This document shows positions 38,301-48,327 of a stretch of 64,000 bases of DNA, piece by piece (position 1 is the first letter of the stretch; every line of letters starts with the position of its first letter). The notes under the pieces were generated by a model that saw only the letters and a list, made by a program, of their open reading frames with translations, had not been told where the DNA came from and did no database searches. The translations under genes and the position numbers were made by a program. Source of the stretch: an uncultured Clostridia bacterium (GTDB lineage: Bacteria; Bacillota; Clostridia; Oscillospirales; Ruminococcaceae); NCBI GenBank assembly GCA_947625735.1, contig CANQPL010000001.1:62001-126000 (forward strand), read 5' to 3'.

Positions 38301-39638
38301 GCGGGTACTATCGGCACTGTGGCAGAAAAAACCGCTTACGGATATGTAAAGCATTATCTTGACGCTGTTGGAAAAAAGGTATCAAAGGCAGAGGAGAACC
38401 GCCTTACCATAGGCTGTACGGGTGTCAAGAGAACTACAGGACAGCACCCGGGCGGAATGGTGGTAGTTCCCTCGGATTATGAGGTGTACGACTTTACACC
38501 CGTGCAGCACCCTGCGGAGGATCCTAAGTCTATATTTGTCACCACGCATTTTGATTTCCACTCCCTTCACGATACAATTTTAAAGCTCGATGAGCTGGGA
38601 CACGATGTGCCTACTCTTTATAAGCATCTGGAGGATATGACGGGAGTCATGACAAAGGATATTTTCCCCGCTGATGAAAAGGTAATGAGCCTTTATGCTT
38701 CACCCGAGGCACTGGGCGTTACAAAAGAGGATATCGGCTGGGAAACGGGTACTCTTGCCATTCCCGAAATGGGAACGGGCTTTGCAATGCAGATGCTCCT
38801 TGACGCAAAGCCTACGAAATTTTCCGATCTTTTGCAGATATCGGGACTTTCCCACGGCACGGACGTATGGCTGGGAAATGCGCAGGACCTTATCAAAAAC
38901 AAGATATGTACCATTTCCGATGTTATCGGCTGCCGTGACGGTATCATGACATATCTTATATATCACGGAATTGATCCGAACCTTTCATTCAAGATAATGG
39001 AGATAACCCGTAAGGGAAAAGCGGCAAAACTGCTCACCGAGGAAATGAAGCAGACAATGCGTGATCATGATGTACCCGAGTGGTATATAGACAGCTGTCT
39101 GAAAATAAAGTATATGTTCCCGAAGGCTCATGCCGCCGCATATGTAATTGCGGCAAACAAGCTGGCGTGGTATAAGGTATACTATCCGCTGGAATTTTAT
39201 GCGACTATCTTTACGGTACGAGGTGAGGACTTCGATGCGGAGACTGCAATGATGGGCAGGCAGGCGGTAAAGCTTAGAATGAATGAGCTTAAAGCTAAGT
39301 CGGATAAGACCGCCAAGGATTCGGGTACATACGATATGCTGCTTATCGTCAATGAGATGATGGCAAGGGGATATGATTTCCTGCCCATAGATATATACAA
39401 ATCTCATGCTACAAGGTATCTTGTGGAGGACGGCAAGATCAGAATGCCCTATTGTGCGGCTTCAGGTATCGGCGAAAATGCCGCAAAATATCTTTACGAT
39501 ACCGTTCAAAAGGGAGATTTCATATCCATAGATGAGCTTCAGGAGAAAAGCGGCGTTACAAATGCAGTAATAGAAAAGCTGGAATCTTTGGGGGCATTGG
39601 GGAATCTGCCAAAGTCTGACCAGATGAGCCTTTTTTAA
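35316..39638 (+). CDS. polC: DNA polymerase III alpha subunit, PolC type
   Basis: PolC is the main replicative polymerase of low-GC Gram-positives, with built-in proofreading. The 1440-residue protein has an OB domain, a PHP domain starting near residue 332 ([10 protein letters not shown]), an exonuclease domain inserted at about 424 (VFDLETTG), a zinc-binding CPKC/CPDC pair near 910-945, and polymerase catalytic acids in [12 protein letters not shown] near 966. AAGGAG at 35300-35305 is 10 bases before the ATG; an upstream TTG at 35283 lies inside ispG and is rejected. Confidence 0.98.
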   Translation: MLIKELFEGFTEDIPNPVGRGELLRLARSRDGKNMRVFAKFTQLQKADNLLEFERAAAQAVGLESLRVMCRYTPDMLDPRYTSEAVNRLRQEMAVINGHLNGAFYYLEGDTIHIELKRGGADLLTKAGFETALARLMSEEFSRKLTVKLIEKNQADDDHEERLKEAYEAAAPAPAENTAPAAHYVQSVPEEPAETVEFTSIPVMTEGAEVIKGKRIYAQTVINIGDIVEPQQNVVIWGDIFDYSEKEIRSKKGEEKRITSVSLTDYTGSVSIKEFADKGSENPLAKLKKGTTAVIRGRVDFDNFDGEFVLRANDIMLVKKIDRTDKCEQKRVELHMHTNMSQMDALTPADKLINRAFSWGHKAIAITDHGGVQAFPDAVAACDEIRKKGGDFKIIYGCEAYSVDDVVEAVKVYKDTPIRGELIVFDLETTGFSATGDRIIEYGAVRLRDLELCDHFSSFADPEKPVPERITKLTGITGEMVENAPSQREALEKFIEYCGKDPVLIAHNAGFDTSFIRAECARQGINFKFSVIDTVVICRSMLPELKKHKLNIVAKHLGLGEFDHHRAFEDAKMLGRIFIKLAHRLIDEKHCVNISDINGEVKNVDPKNLRPYHQILLARNNAGLKNLYKLVSFGHIKYYSRRPRIPMSELIAHREGLIVGSACESGELFTAVRDGRPWDVLLEIASFYDYLEIQPCGNNAFLIRDEEYDNINTVEDLQEFNKTIVKLGEALDIPVVATCDVHFMDPGDAVFRKILMYDKFADAENQPPLYLRTTEEMLEEFSYLGKEKAYEVVVTNTNKIADMVDPDIRPIPPGTFTPSMDNAEEELPRITWQRAKEVYGDPLPEIVQKRLDKELNSIIKNGFAVLYMIAQKLVANSNENGYQVGSRGSVGSSFVANMSGISEVNALPPHYLCPKCKHSEFITDGSCGSGYDLPPKKCPDCGEDMIREGHDIPFETFLGFNGDKAPDIDLNFSGEYQTSSHKYTETLFGSENVFKAGTIGTVAEKTAYGYVKHYLDAVGKKVSKAEENRLTIGCTGVKRTTGQHPGGMVVVPSDYEVYDFTPVQHPAEDPKSIFVTTHFDFHSLHDTILKLDELGHDVPTLYKHLEDMTGVMTKDIFPADEKVMSLYASPEALGVTKEDIGWETGTLAIPEMGTGFAMQMLLDAKPTKFSDLLQISGLSHGTDVWLGNAQDLIKNKICTISDVIGCRDGIMTYLIYHGIDPNLSFKIMEITRKGKAAKLLTEEMKQTMRDHDVPEWYIDSCLKIKYMFPKAHAAAYVIAANKLAWYKVYYPLEFYATIFTVRGEDFDAETAMMGRQAVKLRMNELKAKSDKTAKDSGTYDMLLIVNEMMARGYDFLPIDIYKSHATRYLVEDGKIRMPYCAASGIGENAAKYLYDTVQKGDFISIDELQEKSGVTNAVIEKLESLGALGNLPKSDQMSLF

Positions 39639-39651
39639 AGGGGGGATCTGT

Positions 39652-40449
39652 GTGAACAGGGTACTTTGCTCCACGGGGGCGGTCATTACAAGAAAAAACA
39701 ACAGAAATTACAGACTGCTCCCCATACTTTGGAGGAAGCTGAAATGTGACGGCTTTGAGTTTATGATGTATGATTCCTTTTACGATAAAATTGACGAGAT
39801 AACATCATTCCTTACGGGAACAGAGATCATCTTCCCCGCATTTCACTGTGAAAAAACCATAGGTGAGTTTGCCGCCGCCCGTGACAAGGAGGCATTTTCA
39901 CGGTTTGAAAAAAATTGCAGGGCGGCAAAGCTGTTAGGCTCAGAGCTGCTTGTTCTGCACCTCTGGAACGGGATCGTATCTGACAGTAATTTTGCCGCAA
40001 ATCTGGAGGCGTTCAGGACATTTTCGGAAATTGCCGCAGAATATGAGCTGTGCCTTACCGTTGAAAATGTTGTCTGCAATAATGGCAGTCCTATGGAGCA
40101 TCTGCGGGAAATTTCCGACAGGTATCCTCATGCCGTTTTTACCTTTGATACGAAAATGGCGGCATTTCACGGAGAACTGTCTGCCGTTTATGATGAGGCA
40201 TTTTTTCAAAAGCATATAAAGCATCTGCATATCAATGATTTCTGCGGTGCTGTAAAGGACTGGAGCATGCTGAAAACCCTTCACCCCGGCTGCGGAAATG
40301 TGGATTTTGACGGCTTTTTCGATTTTGTAAGACGGCAGGATTATGGGGGAGATCTTACGGTTGAGGCTACATCTGTAGATAATAACGGCTTAGTAGATAT
40401 AAACAAGCTCAATGAGGATTTCCGCAAAATAAAAGGCTATATTGCCTAA
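39652..40449 (+). CDS. sugar phosphate isomerase/epimerase-like TIM-barrel protein
   Basis: A 265-residue protein of the AP-endonuclease-2/xylose-isomerase-like superfamily. Metal-binding positions are suggested by LVLHLWNG, LTVENVV, FTFDTKMAAFHG and the late LTVEATS. Such proteins epimerise or isomerise sugars or related compounds; the substrate is not evident. GTG is the start with GGGGGG upstream. It is 13 bases after polC and ends only just before the his promoter, so it belongs to the polC side. Confidence 0.75.
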   Translation: MNRVLCSTGAVITRKNNRNYRLLPILWRKLKCDGFEFMMYDSFYDKIDEITSFLTGTEIIFPAFHCEKTIGEFAAARDKEAFSRFEKNCRAAKLLGSELLVLHLWNGIVSDSNFAANLEAFRTFSEIAAEYELCLTVENVVCNNGSPMEHLREISDRYPHAVFTFDTKMAAFHGELSAVYDEAFFQKHIKHLHINDFCGAVKDWSMLKTLHPGCGNVDFDGFFDFVRRQDYGGDLTVEATSVDNNGLVDINKLNEDFRKIKGYIA

Positions 40450-40478
40450 TTGACAAACAGGTAAAAATATGTTATCAT
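40450..40478 (+). promoter_or_regulatory. sigma-A promoter of the histidine operon
   Basis: TTGACA (40450-40455) and TATCAT (40473-40478) are separated by 17 bases. The -35 begins one base after the preceding gene's stop codon. Confidence 0.85.
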
Positions 40479-40500
40479 ATTATCATGATATTATGATAAT
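40479..40500. promoter_or_regulatory. candidate operator of the histidine operon
   Basis: ATTATCAT and ATGATAAT form a perfect 8-bp inverted repeat with a 6-base spacer, starting directly after the -10 hexamer and covering the likely transcription start. TTATCAT occurs a third time across the -10 itself (40472-40478). The position fits a repressor site; TrpR-like YerC/YecD regulators are commonly linked with his genes, but no such gene is in the window. Confidence 0.6.
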
Positions 40501-40532
40501 GCTTTAACTCATTAAAACAGGGAGAACGATTT

Positions 40533-41726
40533 ATGAAACGATACGATCTTATCACCCCAGAGGGAACAAGGGATCTTTTATTCGAGGAATGTGCGGCGGT
40601 AAGAGCTGTGGAAACTCGTTTACAGGGGATTTTCAAGGCAAAGGGATATTCCGAGGTCATCACGCCGGGGCTGGAATTTTATGATGTATTCAACATGAAG
40701 TCCAGATATTTTCCTCAGGAAACTATGTATAAGCTGGTAGACGGCAAAGGCAGGCTTATGGTGGTGCGTCCCGATTCTACCATGCCGATCGCAAGAATGA
40801 CTGCTACAAGACTTCGTGAACAGACCATGCCTATCCGCCTTTGCTATTCACAGAGCGTGTACCGCAGCCGTCCCGGAATGAGAGGAAGAAGCGATGAGAT
40901 AAGGCAGACAGGCATTGAGCTTATAGGCTCTGCTTCAAGACGTGCGGAGCTGGAGGTACTGGGAAATGCACTGGAGGTACTCAGCTCCTTTAACACTGAC
41001 GGATTCCGTCTGGAGCTGGGGCATATCGGCTATTTTAAGGCAATGGTGAATCATCTTGACTGCTCAGCCGATGATGTGGAGAATATCAGGGGACTTATTG
41101 AGGTAAAGAATTATCCTGCATTAAACGATCTTCTTGACAGTTTGGGCGACAGTGATGTTTCCCGTGCTCTCAGACGTCTGCCAAGACTTTTCGGAGGTGC
41201 AGAGGTCTTTGAGGAGGCGGCAGCACTGTATTCAGATAATGATGCCGATGCCGCTCTTGATGAATTAAAGGGACTTTATGAAAGCGTTTCGGCACTGGGC
41301 TACAAGGACTGCGTAACTATTGATCTGGGACTTGTGAACCGTATGGATTATTATACGGGGACTGTTATCAAGGGCTATATTGAGGGCTGCGGCGATGCTG
41401 TGCTTTCGGGCGGACGATATGACAGGCTGCTCAGTGAATTTGGCTGTGATGCCCCTGCAACGGGCTTTGCTGTTAATGTGGATTCGGTAGCACGCACGGA
41501 AATGAAAAAGGTGAATTTCAAGCCTGCTGCTCCTGATGTTATCGTATTCGGTACAGACGGCTATGAAACGGAGGCTATAGTCCACGGACGGCGGCTTATT
41601 TCCGAGGGAATAACTGCCGAAACAGCGGTTTTTGATACTATTGATGAGGTAAGGAAATATGCCGCCTTAAAAGGTATCGGAAGAATAGATATAGTTTCCG
41701 ATAGGATCACCTCCGAAAATCTTTAA
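40533..41726 (+). CDS. hisZ: ATP phosphoribosyltransferase regulatory subunit
   Basis: HisZ is a histidyl-tRNA-synthetase paralog without aminoacylation activity that activates and makes histidine-sensitive the short form of HisG. The 397-residue protein has TPEGTRDLLFEE at the start and class II motif-like blocks (RPDSTMPIARM, LGLVNRMDYYTG). The C-terminal part diverges from true HisRS. GGGAGAA precedes the ATG. Its partner hisG follows by 17 bases. Confidence 0.95.
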   Translation: MKRYDLITPEGTRDLLFEECAAVRAVETRLQGIFKAKGYSEVITPGLEFYDVFNMKSRYFPQETMYKLVDGKGRLMVVRPDSTMPIARMTATRLREQTMPIRLCYSQSVYRSRPGMRGRSDEIRQTGIELIGSASRRAELEVLGNALEVLSSFNTDGFRLELGHIGYFKAMVNHLDCSADDVENIRGLIEVKNYPALNDLLDSLGDSDVSRALRRLPRLFGGAEVFEEAAALYSDNDADAALDELKGLYESVSALGYKDCVTIDLGLVNRMDYYTGTVIKGYIEGCGDAVLSGGRYDRLLSEFGCDAPATGFAVNVDSVARTEMKKVNFKPAAPDVIVFGTDGYETEAIVHGRRLISEGITAETAVFDTIDEVRKYAALKGIGRIDIVSDRITSENL

Positions 41727-41743
41727 ATCAAGGAGAAAAAGCT

Positions 41744-42397
41744 ATGAATAACAATGCGGCAAGACCGCTGAGGATCGCTCTTACAAAGGGCAGACTTGAA
41801 AAGGATACAGTAGCGCTGCTTGAACGGCTGGGCTATGACTGCGGTGCAGTTCATGAAAAGGGAAGAAAGCTCATTCTTCCCGTTGGTGATTCAATCGAAG
41901 TTGTGCTTGCAAAGGCTGCTGACGTGATAACCTATGTGGAAAACGGCGTCTGCGATTTAGGAGTCGTAGGCAAGGATACCATTATCGAAATGGGCGGAAA
42001 ATTTTTCGAGCTTTCCGATCTCGGATTCGGAAAATGCCGTTTTGCTCTTGCAGGAAAAAAGGGCGAGAGCTTCTATGACGGTACTCATGTGCGTACAATT
42101 GCAACAAAATATCCCAATGTGGCAAGGAGCTTTTTTGAAAAGAAAAACATGGACGTGGATATTGTCAAGATCGAGGGCAGCGTGGAGCTTGCGCCCTTGC
42201 TGGGACTTTCCCATGCCATTGTTGATATTGTGGAAACGGGTACAACGCTCAAGGAAAACGGTCTTGAGGTATACGAATATATCTGTCCTATCTCAGCAAG
42301 GCTGATAGCTAATATGGTAAGCCTGAAGCTGCGCAAGGAGGAGATCGAGGAGCTTATCTCACAGATAGAAAATACGCTTAAAAGCAAGGTGGAATAA
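41744..42397 (+). CDS. hisG: ATP phosphoribosyltransferase, short form
   Basis: HisG couples ATP and PRPP, the first step of histidine synthesis. At 217 residues it lacks the C-terminal regulatory domain, which fits the presence of hisZ. KGRLEKD near residue 14, DLGVVGKDT and IVDIVETGTTLKENG (PRPP loop) are conserved. AAGGAG lies 8 bases before the ATG. Confidence 0.97.
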   Translation: MNNNAARPLRIALTKGRLEKDTVALLERLGYDCGAVHEKGRKLILPVGDSIEVVLAKAADVITYVENGVCDLGVVGKDTIIEMGGKFFELSDLGFGKCRFALAGKKGESFYDGTHVRTIATKYPNVARSFFEKKNMDVDIVKIEGSVELAPLLGLSHAIVDIVETGTTLKENGLEVYEYICPISARLIANMVSLKLRKEEIEELISQIENTLKSKVE

Positions 42398-42399
42398 AG

Positions 42400-43689
42400 A
42401 TGATAAAAATAATTACCGCTGATGGCAGCGCAGAAAAGGAATTTCTCCGTGAGGTCGAAAGACGAAACGGTGAGACAGATAAAAAAATTTCCGAGATAGT
42501 TTCGGATATCATTGAAAATGTAATGGAAAAAGGAGATGCAGCCGTTAAGGATTACACTCTGAAATTTGACGGCAAGCTCCCCGAATTTTACGAAGTACCC
42601 TTAGATGAGATACACAAGGCGTTGGAAGATGCGGACGAGGACTTTGTAAATGCGCTTCTTAACGCTATGGAAAATATTACGGAATTTCACAACAGACAAA
42701 AGGAACAGAGCTTTATTGACGCAAGACCCGACGGCTGTATTCTGGGTCAGCGTGTAAGAGGTCTTGACAGGGTGGGACTGTATGTTCCCGGAGGTACAGC
42801 CGCATATCCCTCATCGGTGCTGATGAACGCCGTTCCCGCTAAGATCGCAGGTGTAAAGGAGATAATCATGGTAACACCTCCCGGAAAGGACGGCAGACCC
42901 AACCCCGATATACTGGCTGCTGCTGCCGTAGTGGGTGTTGACAGAGTATTTATGGCAGGCGGTGCGCAGGCTATAGCTGCTCTTGCTTATGGCACTGAGG
43001 AAATACCGAAGGTGGATAAAATAGTGGGACCCGGAAATATTTTCGTTGCAACTGCAAAAAAGCTGCTTTACGGAAAAGTGGATATAGACATGATAGCAGG
43101 TCCCAGCGAAATACTTATAATTGCGGATAAGACCGCAAATCCTGCTTATCTTGCAGCAGATCTTATGTCACAGGCTGAGCATGACAGGCTTGCCTCTGCA
43201 ATACTCATAACCGACAGCAGGCAGATCGCCGAGGAAACTGCGAGGGAGCTTGAATTGCAGGCGGCGTCACTTGAAAGAAAGGACATAATCGAAAGCTCTA
43301 TCGGAAATTATGGCGCAATTATCGTTACAGAAAGCATTTCCGATGCAGTGGAGCTTGCAAATTCTCTTGCTCCCGAGCATCTTGAAATTCAGGTCGCTGA
43401 CCCCATGAAATATCTGGGCTGTCTTGACAATGCAGGGTCTGTATTCATGGGTCAGTACAGTCCCGAGCCGCTGGGGGACTACTATGCAGGTCCTAATCAT
43501 GTGCTTCCCACAGGCGGTACGGCAAGATTTTTCTCTCCTCTTTCGGTTTACAGCTTTGTGAAGAAGTCACAGTTTATTTATTACACGGAACAGGCTCTCC
43601 TTGACGCAAAGGACGATATTGTTTGTATCGCCCGCAAGGAAGGCTTGACAGCACACGCTCATGCCGTAGAGATCCGGTTTGATAAGTAA
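42400..43689 (+). CDS. hisD: histidinol dehydrogenase
   Basis: HisD oxidises histidinol to histidine in two NAD-dependent steps with bound zinc. The 429-residue protein shows VPGGTAAYPSSVLMN, GPGNIFVATAKK, the DMIAGPSE block and the late NHVLPTGGTARF. It starts 2 bases after hisG; the binding site is AAGGTGGAAT inside hisG. Confidence 0.97.
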   Translation: MIKIITADGSAEKEFLREVERRNGETDKKISEIVSDIIENVMEKGDAAVKDYTLKFDGKLPEFYEVPLDEIHKALEDADEDFVNALLNAMENITEFHNRQKEQSFIDARPDGCILGQRVRGLDRVGLYVPGGTAAYPSSVLMNAVPAKIAGVKEIIMVTPPGKDGRPNPDILAAAAVVGVDRVFMAGGAQAIAALAYGTEEIPKVDKIVGPGNIFVATAKKLLYGKVDIDMIAGPSEILIIADKTANPAYLAADLMSQAEHDRLASAILITDSRQIAEETARELELQAASLERKDIIESSIGNYGAIIVTESISDAVELANSLAPEHLEIQVADPMKYLGCLDNAGSVFMGQYSPEPLGDYYAGPNHVLPTGGTARFFSPLSVYSFVKKSQFIYYTEQALLDAKDDIVCIARKEGLTAHAHAVEIRFDK

Positions 43690-43712
43690 TTTTTTGAAAG
43701 GATTGTTAATTT

Positions 43713-44792
43713 ATGGCATATGAGCTTACAAAAAAGCTGAACAGCATTGACCCTTATATCCGTCTTGACGAAAAATGCGACATACGTCTTGACTCAAATG
43801 AATCCTGCTTTAATGTTACGGAAAGACTGGGAGATGTTATTTCCGAAGCTGTAAAGGGGATACAGTTCAACAGATATCCCGATATTCTTGCCACAGAGGT
43901 AACAAAGGCGTTTGCTGATTATTACGGCATCGACCCGATTCTTTGTACGGCGGGTAACGGCTCAGATGAGCTTATAAGTCTTATACTCGGCTCTTATCTT
44001 GAAAAGGGTGATACAGTTCTCACTCTTTCTCCCGATTTTTCCATGTATGCATTTTACGGTGCGCTCAGTGAGCTTAAGGTAAAGACTCTTCCAAAGGAGG
44101 AGGATTTCCGGATAAGCATTGCAAAGGTCATCGACTGCTGCAACAATAATGATGTAAAGGCACTTATTTTTTCAAATCCCTGCAATCCCACATCTCTGGG
44201 AGTTACAAGGCAGGATATGATAAAGCTCCTCAAAAATATTTTCTGTCTGGTTATCGTTGACGAGGCATATATGGATTTCTGGGGAGAGAGTATTCTCGAT
44301 CTTGTGACGGAGTATGACAATCTGATAGTGCTTAAAACCTGTTCAAAGAATATGGGGCTTGCTGCTCTCAGACTGGGCTTTGCGGTAAGCTCACTGCAAA
44401 TATCGCAGGCAATGAAAGCCGTAAAATCCCCCTATAACATAAACTCTGTCACTCAGGCGGCTGCCTGTGCGGTGCTTCGCTCAAAGGACGTTATCCGTGA
44501 ATATACCGAAAAAATAATCGAAAGCAGAAAGACATTGCAGGAGGCGCTTTCGGATATGGCGAAACGCTGCTTTGCCATTGAAAAGGTCTATAATTCCGTA
44601 ACAAACTTTGTTCTTGTAAAGGTTACCGATCCCGAAAGGATAACAGCAGAATTGCTGGAAAAATCTATATCGGTAAGACGTCTCGGCTCCTATATCCGCG
44701 TTACCGCAGGCACGGAGGAGGAAAACAGAATTTTCTTGGAGGAATTTGAAAAGATCCTCATTAAAGTCAGAAAGGAAAAGGGGAAGGACTGA
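43713..44792 (+). CDS. hisC: histidinol-phosphate aminotransferase
   Basis: HisC converts imidazole-acetol phosphate to histidinol phosphate with PLP. The 359-residue fold-type I enzyme has NPCNPTS, DEAYMDF and TCSKNMGLAALRLG, where the Lys binds PLP. It is in the standard order after hisD, and its end nearly abuts hisB. Confidence 0.95.
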   Translation: MAYELTKKLNSIDPYIRLDEKCDIRLDSNESCFNVTERLGDVISEAVKGIQFNRYPDILATEVTKAFADYYGIDPILCTAGNGSDELISLILGSYLEKGDTVLTLSPDFSMYAFYGALSELKVKTLPKEEDFRISIAKVIDCCNNNDVKALIFSNPCNPTSLGVTRQDMIKLLKNIFCLVIVDEAYMDFWGESILDLVTEYDNLIVLKTCSKNMGLAALRLGFAVSSLQISQAMKAVKSPYNINSVTQAAACAVLRSKDVIREYTEKIIESRKTLQEALSDMAKRCFAIEKVYNSVTNFVLVKVTDPERITAELLEKSISVRRLGSYIRVTAGTEEENRIFLEEFEKILIKVRKEKGKD

Positions 44793-44799
44793 TAATAAT

Positions 44800-45378
44800 A
44801 TGCGTATTGGCGAGATCACCCGTAAAACAAAGGAAACAGACATCTCCGTCAGGCTTTGTCTTGACGGCAGCGGTAAATACAATATTGATACGGGCATCGG
44901 CTTTTTTGACCATATGCTGACGGCGCTCTGCGTTCACGGCGGCTTTGATATGGACGTAAAGGTCAAGGGCGATCTGTATGTGGACGGACATCACAGTGTG
45001 GAGGATACGGGCATCGTGCTGGGACAGGCATTCAGAGAAGCTGTGGGGGACAGAAAAGGTATAGCCCGTTACGGTACGGCATTTATTCCAATGGACGAAA
45101 GTCTGGGAGCTTGCAGCGTGGATATCAGCGGCAGACCGTTTCTTGTGTATGAGTGCAGCTTTTCCGATCAGAGGACGGGGGAGTATGACAACTGTCTTAC
45201 TGAGGAGTTTATGCGGGCGTTTGCATTCAATGCACAGATCACTCTCCATGTGAAATGCTTGTACGGCTCTAACGATCATCACAAGAACGAGGCAATGTTC
45301 AAGGCATTGGCACATGGGTTAAGGTCAGCGCTGAGTATCAGCGGCAGAGAAATACTTTCTACAAAGGGAGTGCTTTAA
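44800..45378 (+). CDS. hisB: imidazoleglycerol-phosphate dehydratase
   Basis: HisB dehydrates IGP to imidazole-acetol phosphate with two Mn ions. The 192-residue enzyme has the metal-binding FFDHML, DGHHSVEDTG and SNDHHKNEAMFK motifs. It lacks the phosphatase domain fused to it in enteric bacteria, so histidinol phosphatase must come from elsewhere. The ATG at 44800 fits; an upstream in-frame start at 44746 lies inside hisC. Confidence 0.97.
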   Translation: MRIGEITRKTKETDISVRLCLDGSGKYNIDTGIGFFDHMLTALCVHGGFDMDVKVKGDLYVDGHHSVEDTGIVLGQAFREAVGDRKGIARYGTAFIPMDESLGACSVDISGRPFLVYECSFSDQRTGEYDNCLTEEFMRAFAFNAQITLHVKCLYGSNDHHKNEAMFKALAHGLRSALSISGREILSTKGVL

Positions 45379-45987
45379 ATGATCGCTATAATTGATTACG
45401 GTGCGGGAAATATTTTTTCGGTCAAAAATGCCCTTGATCATCTGGGAATAGAAAGTCTGCTGACATCGGATATTGAGACAATACGTTCGGCAGAGGGGAT
45501 AATTCTTCCCGGTGTGGGAGCATTCCCGTGGGCAATGAATAAGCTGAGGGAAAGCGGACTTATTGAAGAAATAAAGGAACAGGCGAAGAAAAAGCCCTTT
45601 CTGGGAATATGTCTCGGAATGCAGCTTCTCTTTGATAAGGGCTTTGAATTTGAGGAATGCGAGGGGCTGGGGCTTATTCCCGGATATGTGGACAAGATCC
45701 CCGAAACAGACCTGATAATTCCTCATATGGGCTGGAATAAGCTGGAATATAATCACGAATGTCCGCTGCTTCACGGACTGGGCGATGACGAGTATGTTTA
45801 CTTTGTTCACTCCTACAAGGCATTCTGCGGCGACAGTGAGCTTTGCGCCTATGTGGAATACGGCTCAAAGGTCCCCGCATTGGTATCCGATGGGAAATAT
45901 GTCTACGGCTGCCAGTTCCACCCCGAAAAAAGCGGCAGTACGGGACTCAGAATACTCGGCAATTTTGCCGGATTGTTAAGGAGCTGA
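45379..45987 (+). CDS. hisH: imidazole glycerol phosphate synthase subunit HisH
   Basis: HisH is the glutaminase that feeds ammonia to HisF. The 202-residue protein has the nucleophile elbow [11 protein letters not shown] and the His-Glu pair in QFHPEKSG. Its ATG directly follows the hisB stop. In many operons hisA would follow; here hisF comes next. Confidence 0.97.
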   Translation: MIAIIDYGAGNIFSVKNALDHLGIESLLTSDIETIRSAEGIILPGVGAFPWAMNKLRESGLIEEIKEQAKKKPFLGICLGMQLLFDKGFEFEECEGLGLIPGYVDKIPETDLIIPHMGWNKLEYNHECPLLHGLGDDEYVYFVHSYKAFCGDSELCAYVEYGSKVPALVSDGKYVYGCQFHPEKSGSTGLRILGNFAGLLRS

Positions 45988-45991
45988 AAAT

Positions 45992-46753
45992 ATGCTTGCA
46001 AAAAGGATAATTCCCTGTCTTGACGTCCGTGACGGCAGGGTGGTAAAGGGTGTTAATTTTAAGGGGATAAAAGATGTGGGTGATCCTGTAGAATGTGCAT
46101 ATGAGTACAATTTACAGGGCGCAGACGAGATCGTATTTTATGATATAACCGCCTCCCATGAGGGCAGGGGTGTTATTCTCGATGTGGTAAGAGAAACGGC
46201 GAAAAAGGTATTTGTTCCTCTTACTGTAGGCGGAGGCATAAAGACAGTAGACGATATCCGCAACACTCTGAGAGCAGGAGCGGATAAAGTTTCCGTAAAT
46301 TCTCAGGCGGTACAGAATCCCGAGCTTATAAGAAAGGGTGCTGATATTTTCGGCAGTCAGTGCATATGTGTGGGAATTGACGCAAAAAAGACTGCCGACA
46401 ATAAGTGGACGGTGTATATAAACGGCGGCAGGATAGATATGGGAATTGATCTTATCGACTGGGTAAAGCAGATAGAGCAGCTCGGTGCAGGGGAGATATG
46501 CCTTAACTCCATAGATACAGACGGAGTGCGGGGAGGCTTTGATATTCCCATGCTCAAAGCGGTGGTATCGGCTGTAAAGATACCTGTAATTGCCAGCGGC
46601 GGTGCGGGAAAGCTGAGTGATTTTCCAGATGTATTCCTTGAAACTGACTGTTCTGCGGCTCTTGCTGCATCACTTTTCCATTTTGGGGAGCTGACTGTGC
46701 CACAGGTCAAGGCTGAGCTTAAAAAGCACAGTATACCCGTAAGGAGTGTGTGA
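45992..46753 (+). CDS. hisF: imidazole glycerol phosphate synthase subunit HisF
   Basis: HisF is the cyclase subunit that forms IGP and AICAR from PRFAR and ammonia. The 253-residue TIM barrel has [12 protein letters not shown] with the catalytic Asp near residue 11, GGGIKT and GIDAKK with the second Asp. The AICAR it releases can enter the purine route encoded earlier in this window. Confidence 0.97.
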   Translation: MLAKRIIPCLDVRDGRVVKGVNFKGIKDVGDPVECAYEYNLQGADEIVFYDITASHEGRGVILDVVRETAKKVFVPLTVGGGIKTVDDIRNTLRAGADKVSVNSQAVQNPELIRKGADIFGSQCICVGIDAKKTADNKWTVYINGGRIDMGIDLIDWVKQIEQLGAGEICLNSIDTDGVRGGFDIPMLKAVVSAVKIPVIASGGAGKLSDFPDVFLETDCSAALAASLFHFGELTVPQVKAELKKHSIPVRSV

Positions 46754-46754
46754 T

Positions 46755-47168
46755 ATGGGATATATTGAGGAAACCGATGAGTTTATCCCCGACTGGAACA
46801 AGCTGTCGGAGATGGACAGGGAATGCCATGTGATCCCTGTTGCAGTGCAGAATATAAACACCAAAGAGGTCATACTTATTGCCTATGTAAATGAAACGGC
46901 GCTGCGGGAATCCATAAGACTTAAAAAGGTTGTACTCTGGAGTACGTCAAGGAACAAGCTGTGGTTTAAGGGTCAGGAGTCGGGAAATACCTTTACCCTC
47001 CACCGTATACTCGTAAACTGTGAGCAAAATTCGCTGGTATTCATGGCATCTCCCGATAAGGGAAACATCTGTCATACAAGCTATAACGGAGTTGCAAATA
47101 ATTGCTATTACAGGGAGCTTGATATGAACAAAATGAAACTGATCAATTTAAATGAGAAAGGAAAGTAA
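46755..47168 (+). CDS. hisI: phosphoribosyl-AMP cyclohydrolase
   Basis: HisI opens the adenine ring of PR-AMP. The 137-residue protein has WSTSRNKLWFKGQESGN and the metal-binding NCEQ and NICHTSY segments. AAGGAG at 46741-46746 is 8 bases before this ATG; GTG at 46746 overlaps that site and is rejected. It is not fused to HisE. Confidence 0.95.
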   Translation: MGYIEETDEFIPDWNKLSEMDRECHVIPVAVQNINTKEVILIAYVNETALRESIRLKKVVLWSTSRNKLWFKGQESGNTFTLHRILVNCEQNSLVFMASPDKGNICHTSYNGVANNCYYRELDMNKMKLINLNEKGK

Positions 47169-47172
47169 TAAA

Positions 47173-47496
47173 ATGAGCGTATTAAATGATTTGTATGCAG
47201 TGGTAACAGACCGCAGAGCTAATCCTCAGGAGGGTTCTTACACCTGTTATCTTTTTGAAAAGGGTCTTGACAAGATATGTAAAAAGTGCGGTGAGGAGTG
47301 TACAGAAATGGTTATTGCCGCAAAGAACAACGATAATGATGAGCTGAAAAATGAAATTGCCGATCTGTTTTACCATGTGGCTGTCCTCTGCGCTCAACAG
47401 GGTCTTGACATTGCCGAGGTTGAAGATGTACTGAAGGAAAGAAGCAATAAAATTGGCAATTTAAAACAGTTCCACGTATCGGATCACAATACTTAA
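47173..47496 (+). CDS. hisE: phosphoribosyl-ATP pyrophosphatase
   Basis: HisE removes pyrophosphate from PR-ATP. The 107-residue all-alpha protein has the metal-binding EECTEMVIAAKN and NEIADLFYH motifs. GAAAGGAAA precedes the ATG at 47173. It is the last gene of the operon; I see no clear terminator after it. Confidence 0.95.
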   Translation: MSVLNDLYAVVTDRRANPQEGSYTCYLFEKGLDKICKKCGEECTEMVIAAKNNDNDELKNEIADLFYHVAVLCAQQGLDIAEVEDVLKERSNKIGNLKQFHVSDHNT

Positions 47497-47830
47497 AAAT
47501 AGTGTAAAGGTAAACCCATGGCTTACAATGAATGGGAGCATAAAAAGCGTGGCATTCAATAATATCAGCAAGTGCCGGACCAAATGGAAATGTTGATAAG
47601 CTATGGGGTGATTCCGAAGAATGGTTGATTAAATTACCATGATCCCGGCAGACGATTAACTTATCCTTTTTGGGGTGATGACGTGAAGAAGAGATGGACT
47701 TTGGATGTTGGGTAACAGAAAGTATTAAAGAATATATGACACGATAGAATAATTATATTTTGAAGTTACATTTGGAAAAACAACTTTGGAAAAAGTATGT
47801 TATTAGTTTACAATACATTCGGAGGTTATA
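47497..47830 (+). pseudogene. degenerate coding remnants after the his operon
   Basis: No intact gene. Two adjacent stretches read like protein in different frames: one ends GPNGNVDKLWGDSEEWLIKLP (first 20 residues span about 47577-47639), and the next reads HDPGRRLTYPFWGDD (about 47639-47685). Frame breaks and stop codons interrupt both. This suggests a decayed accessory gene of unknown type. A promoter-like TTGGAA-N17-TACAAT (47786-47814) near the end serves the next gene. Confidence 0.35.
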
Positions 47831-48286
47831 ATGAGGTTTTATTTAATTTTTAATGACAACAGTCAATGCTTGAAAAAATGGTGTGAAAGGGAGCACTATA
47901 TATATAATGAAAATGAGTATTCTCTATACACTCCTCAAAAAAATTTTTTTATTGCGGAATATTATGATAAATATACATGGCCCGAATATGGATTGTATCT
48001 AAATCATGATATTCATATTGAATTACAGTTCAATTTGGAGGATTTTAATCTTTTTTTTTCGTTAGTAAAGTATGTAATAATAAATACCTGTTCTGATATG
48101 TTGGTGTTTCGAGAAGATGCTATACCATTCATACATAGAAAAAATAGTAAAATATTGGTGGATAATGTTTTTTGGGATGAGGAACGAATGTGTTGTGAAA
48201 ATATCGGCGAATTACGTGATAATCTTTTTTCAGAGTTGGATTATAAAATTGTTAATATAGATGAATATTTTGGTTTCAAAGAGTAA
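47831..48286 (+). CDS. hypothetical protein, accessory
   Basis: A 151-residue acidic protein rich in Asn, Tyr and Phe with no membrane span or signal peptide and no recognised domain. GGAGG at 47821-47825 is 5 bases before the ATG and a promoter-like pair lies just upstream. AT content is much higher than in the his genes, which points to transfer. Its size, acidity and setting among toxin-like and relaxase remnants would fit an orphan immunity protein, but that is only a guess. Confidence 0.55.
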   Translation: MRFYLIFNDNSQCLKKWCEREHYIYNENEYSLYTPQKNFFIAEYYDKYTWPEYGLYLNHDIHIELQFNLEDFNLFFSLVKYVIINTCSDMLVFREDAIPFIHRKNSKILVDNVFWDEERMCCENIGELRDNLFSELDYKIVNIDEYFGFKE

Positions 48287-48327
48287 TGTTATAAGCGATT
48301 CTTGGTGGGAGATTAATAATGCTTTGA

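Noticed and set aside
40501-40532. T-box or histidine leader peptide before hisZ
   Set aside because: The leader is too short and has no run of His codons or T-box sequence.
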